From Rickettsiales bacterium (GTDB lineage: Bacteria; Pseudomonadota; Alphaproteobacteria; Rs-D84): a stretch of 5,265 nucleotides of DNA. The translations under genes and the position numbers were made by a program. The notes under the pieces are model-generated. The model worked only from the letters and a program-made list of their open reading frames with translations, was not told the origin of the DNA and did no database searches. Positions 4,551 to 5,265 of this stretch are shown here, piece after piece; the first letter of the stretch is position 1; every line of letters begins with the position of its first letter. Where the stretch lies: assembly GCA_031259745.1 (NCBI GenBank), contig JAIRLB010000064.1, positions 1 through 5,265 on the forward strand, given 5' to 3'.

Positions 4551-5060
4551 CTACTTGCCAACAGGCGCATTGCCGCCGCCGGGCGCGCCCTGCTTTATTT
4601 TTTCCATCATGGCATCCATGCCGCCCATGCGCTGGATCATGGCCATCTGGCGCTTCATGTTCTGATATTGCTTTATGATATGTTCCACTTCGCGGACAGA
4701 TGCGCCGCTGGTTTCGGCGATTCGAGCCTTGGCATTCGCGAAAATCTTGTCCGGTTCGGCGCGTTCTTCGGCGGTCATCGCTTCGAGAATCTTAATCTGA
4801 TGATCGATGCTGCCGTCCTTGATTTTTTCTTTCATGGCGCCGACGGCCTGCCCCATGCCGGGAACCATTTTAAGCAATCCGCTGAAATTGCTCATCTTTT
4901 TAACTTGTTTTAGCTGAGCCAGCATATCATTCATGTCAAAATCGCCGCTCATCATGCGGGCGGCTGTTTCCTTCATGCCGGACGGAATTTTTTTATCCAT
5001 TTTTTCCAGACCGGACGCATCGGATGCCTCTACTTTTTTCTTTTTGCTGAACCACGACAT
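4551..5060 (-). CDS. Free-standing SRP54/Ffh M-domain protein
   Basis: The 169 residues match only the C-terminal M domain of Ffh, the signal recognition particle protein that binds signal sequences and 4.5S RNA; the N and G (GTPase) domains are absent. After a basic start (SWFSKKKK), residues 30-49 match the linker and first M helix (SGDFDMNDMLAQL), then MSNFSGLLKMVPGMGQ (56-71), MTAEERAEPDKI (95-106) and the RNA-binding helix-turn-helix about 108-142 (SGASVREVEHIIKQY). There are 19 methionines, as expected for the signal-peptide groove. In the RNA-binding motif the usual SRRxRIAxGSG reads NAKARIAETSG, so Ser and the first Arg are lost and one Gly is Thr. AAGGAG lies 7 bases before the ATG, inside the uvrA end (31-bp overlap), so this looks like a genuine separate start. 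It could be a paralogue beside a full Ffh or half of a split Ffh. Confidence 0.85.
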   Translation of the reverse strand: MSWFSKKKKVEASDASGLEKMDKKIPSGMKETAARMMSGDFDMNDMLAQLKQVKKMSNFSGLLKMVPGMGQAVGAMKEKIKDGSIDHQIKILEAMTAEERAEPDKIFANAKARIAETSGASVREVEHIIKQYQNMKRQMAMIQRMGGMDAMMEKIKQGAPGGGNAPVGK

Positions 5061-5265
5061 TTATCGACTCCTTTTTTATTTACTTTAATTTTACATGGAT
5101 TTCCCGAGATTTCAACCTGGGACTTTCCAGCTTTCTTTTCTGCTTTCGGCGCAACGACATTTTCCAGATATTTCTTCAAATATTTGCCGGTCAAAGAGTT
5201 TTTGTTTTCCGCAATCTGTTCCGGCGTTCCGACCGCCACAACCTGGCCGCCGCCCGCGCCGCCGC
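5030..5265 (-). CDS. uvrA: UvrABC excinuclease subunit A, C-terminal end only
   Basis: Only the last 78 residues are in the window; the gene runs off the right edge. UvrA is the ATPase that finds bulky DNA damage and loads UvrB in nucleotide excision repair. The visible part reads GGAGGGQVVAVGTPEQIAEN followed by SLTGKYLKKYL, which is the conserved UvrA end (Gly-rich loop, GTPEQIA, then the TGxYLK tail). After YLKKYL the protein continues for about 45 more residues with many lysines and ends SAKRKK, longer than the short tail usual in UvrA. The last ten codons overlap the start of the M-domain gene, and the preceding ones contain its ribosome binding site, so translation of the two may be coupled. 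Confidence 0.9.
   Translation of the reverse strand, partial: GGAGGGQVVAVGTPEQIAENKNSLTGKYLKKYLENVVAPKAEKKAGKSQVEISGNPCKIKVNKKGVDKCRGSAKRKK
5068..5073 (-). promoter_or_regulatory. Ribosome binding site for the M-domain gene within uvrA
   Basis: The minus strand reads AAGGAG 7 bases before the ATG at 5060, after an A-rich stretch (AAATAAAAA). It lies within the coding end of uvrA. A strong site at this spot supports separate translation of the M domain rather than a broken ffh. Confidence 0.7.

Overview
The window looks like a chromosomal segment of a bacterium, most likely an alphaproteobacterium, possibly an uncultured or host-associated lineage. The evidence is the form of RlmE, the mix of AT-rich spacers and GC-rich genes, palindromic repeats that also sit inside genes, and a Cys/Gly/Ser-rich secreted protein. 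The taxonomy is an inference: there is no rRNA gene here to settle it. I see no tRNA, rRNA, CRISPR array, transposase or phage gene.

Left part (1-2401). A transketolase gene (tkt, minus strand) runs off the left edge. It is divergent from rnhA (ribonuclease HI, plus strand) across a 54-bp AT-rich spacer. That spacer holds two overlapping, opposed extended -10 elements forming one inverted repeat, and the tkt one predicts a nearly leaderless mRNA. After rnhA, a near-consensus promoter drives a short gene for an unrecognised, Lys-rich, mostly helical secreted protein.

Middle (2402-3550). A convergent gene on the minus strand encodes a small secreted protein with 21 cysteines in its predicted mature part. 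Its 478-bp upstream region has no convincing gene but is full of inverted repeats. Among them is a rho-independent terminator whose 5' arm can alternatively pair with an upstream segment, the layout of an attenuator. Next to rlmE it carries a tandem hairpin cluster and a GC-rich terminator-like hairpin.

Right part (3551-5265). A tightly packed minus-strand operon reads uvrA (3' end only), then a 169-residue protein made of just the M domain of the signal recognition particle protein Ffh, then a 95-residue unknown protein, then rlmE (23S rRNA 2'-O-methyltransferase). The M-domain gene overlaps uvrA by 31 bp and has its own strong ribosome binding site, so it looks like a real separate gene rather than a frameshifted ffh. 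Its RNA-binding motif is partly degenerate.

The most unusual observations are the free-standing SRP M domain, two resembling GC-rich palindromic segments inserted in the same reading frame into tkt and rlmE (recalling Rickettsia palindromic elements), and the attenuator-like leader of the Cys-rich secreted protein.
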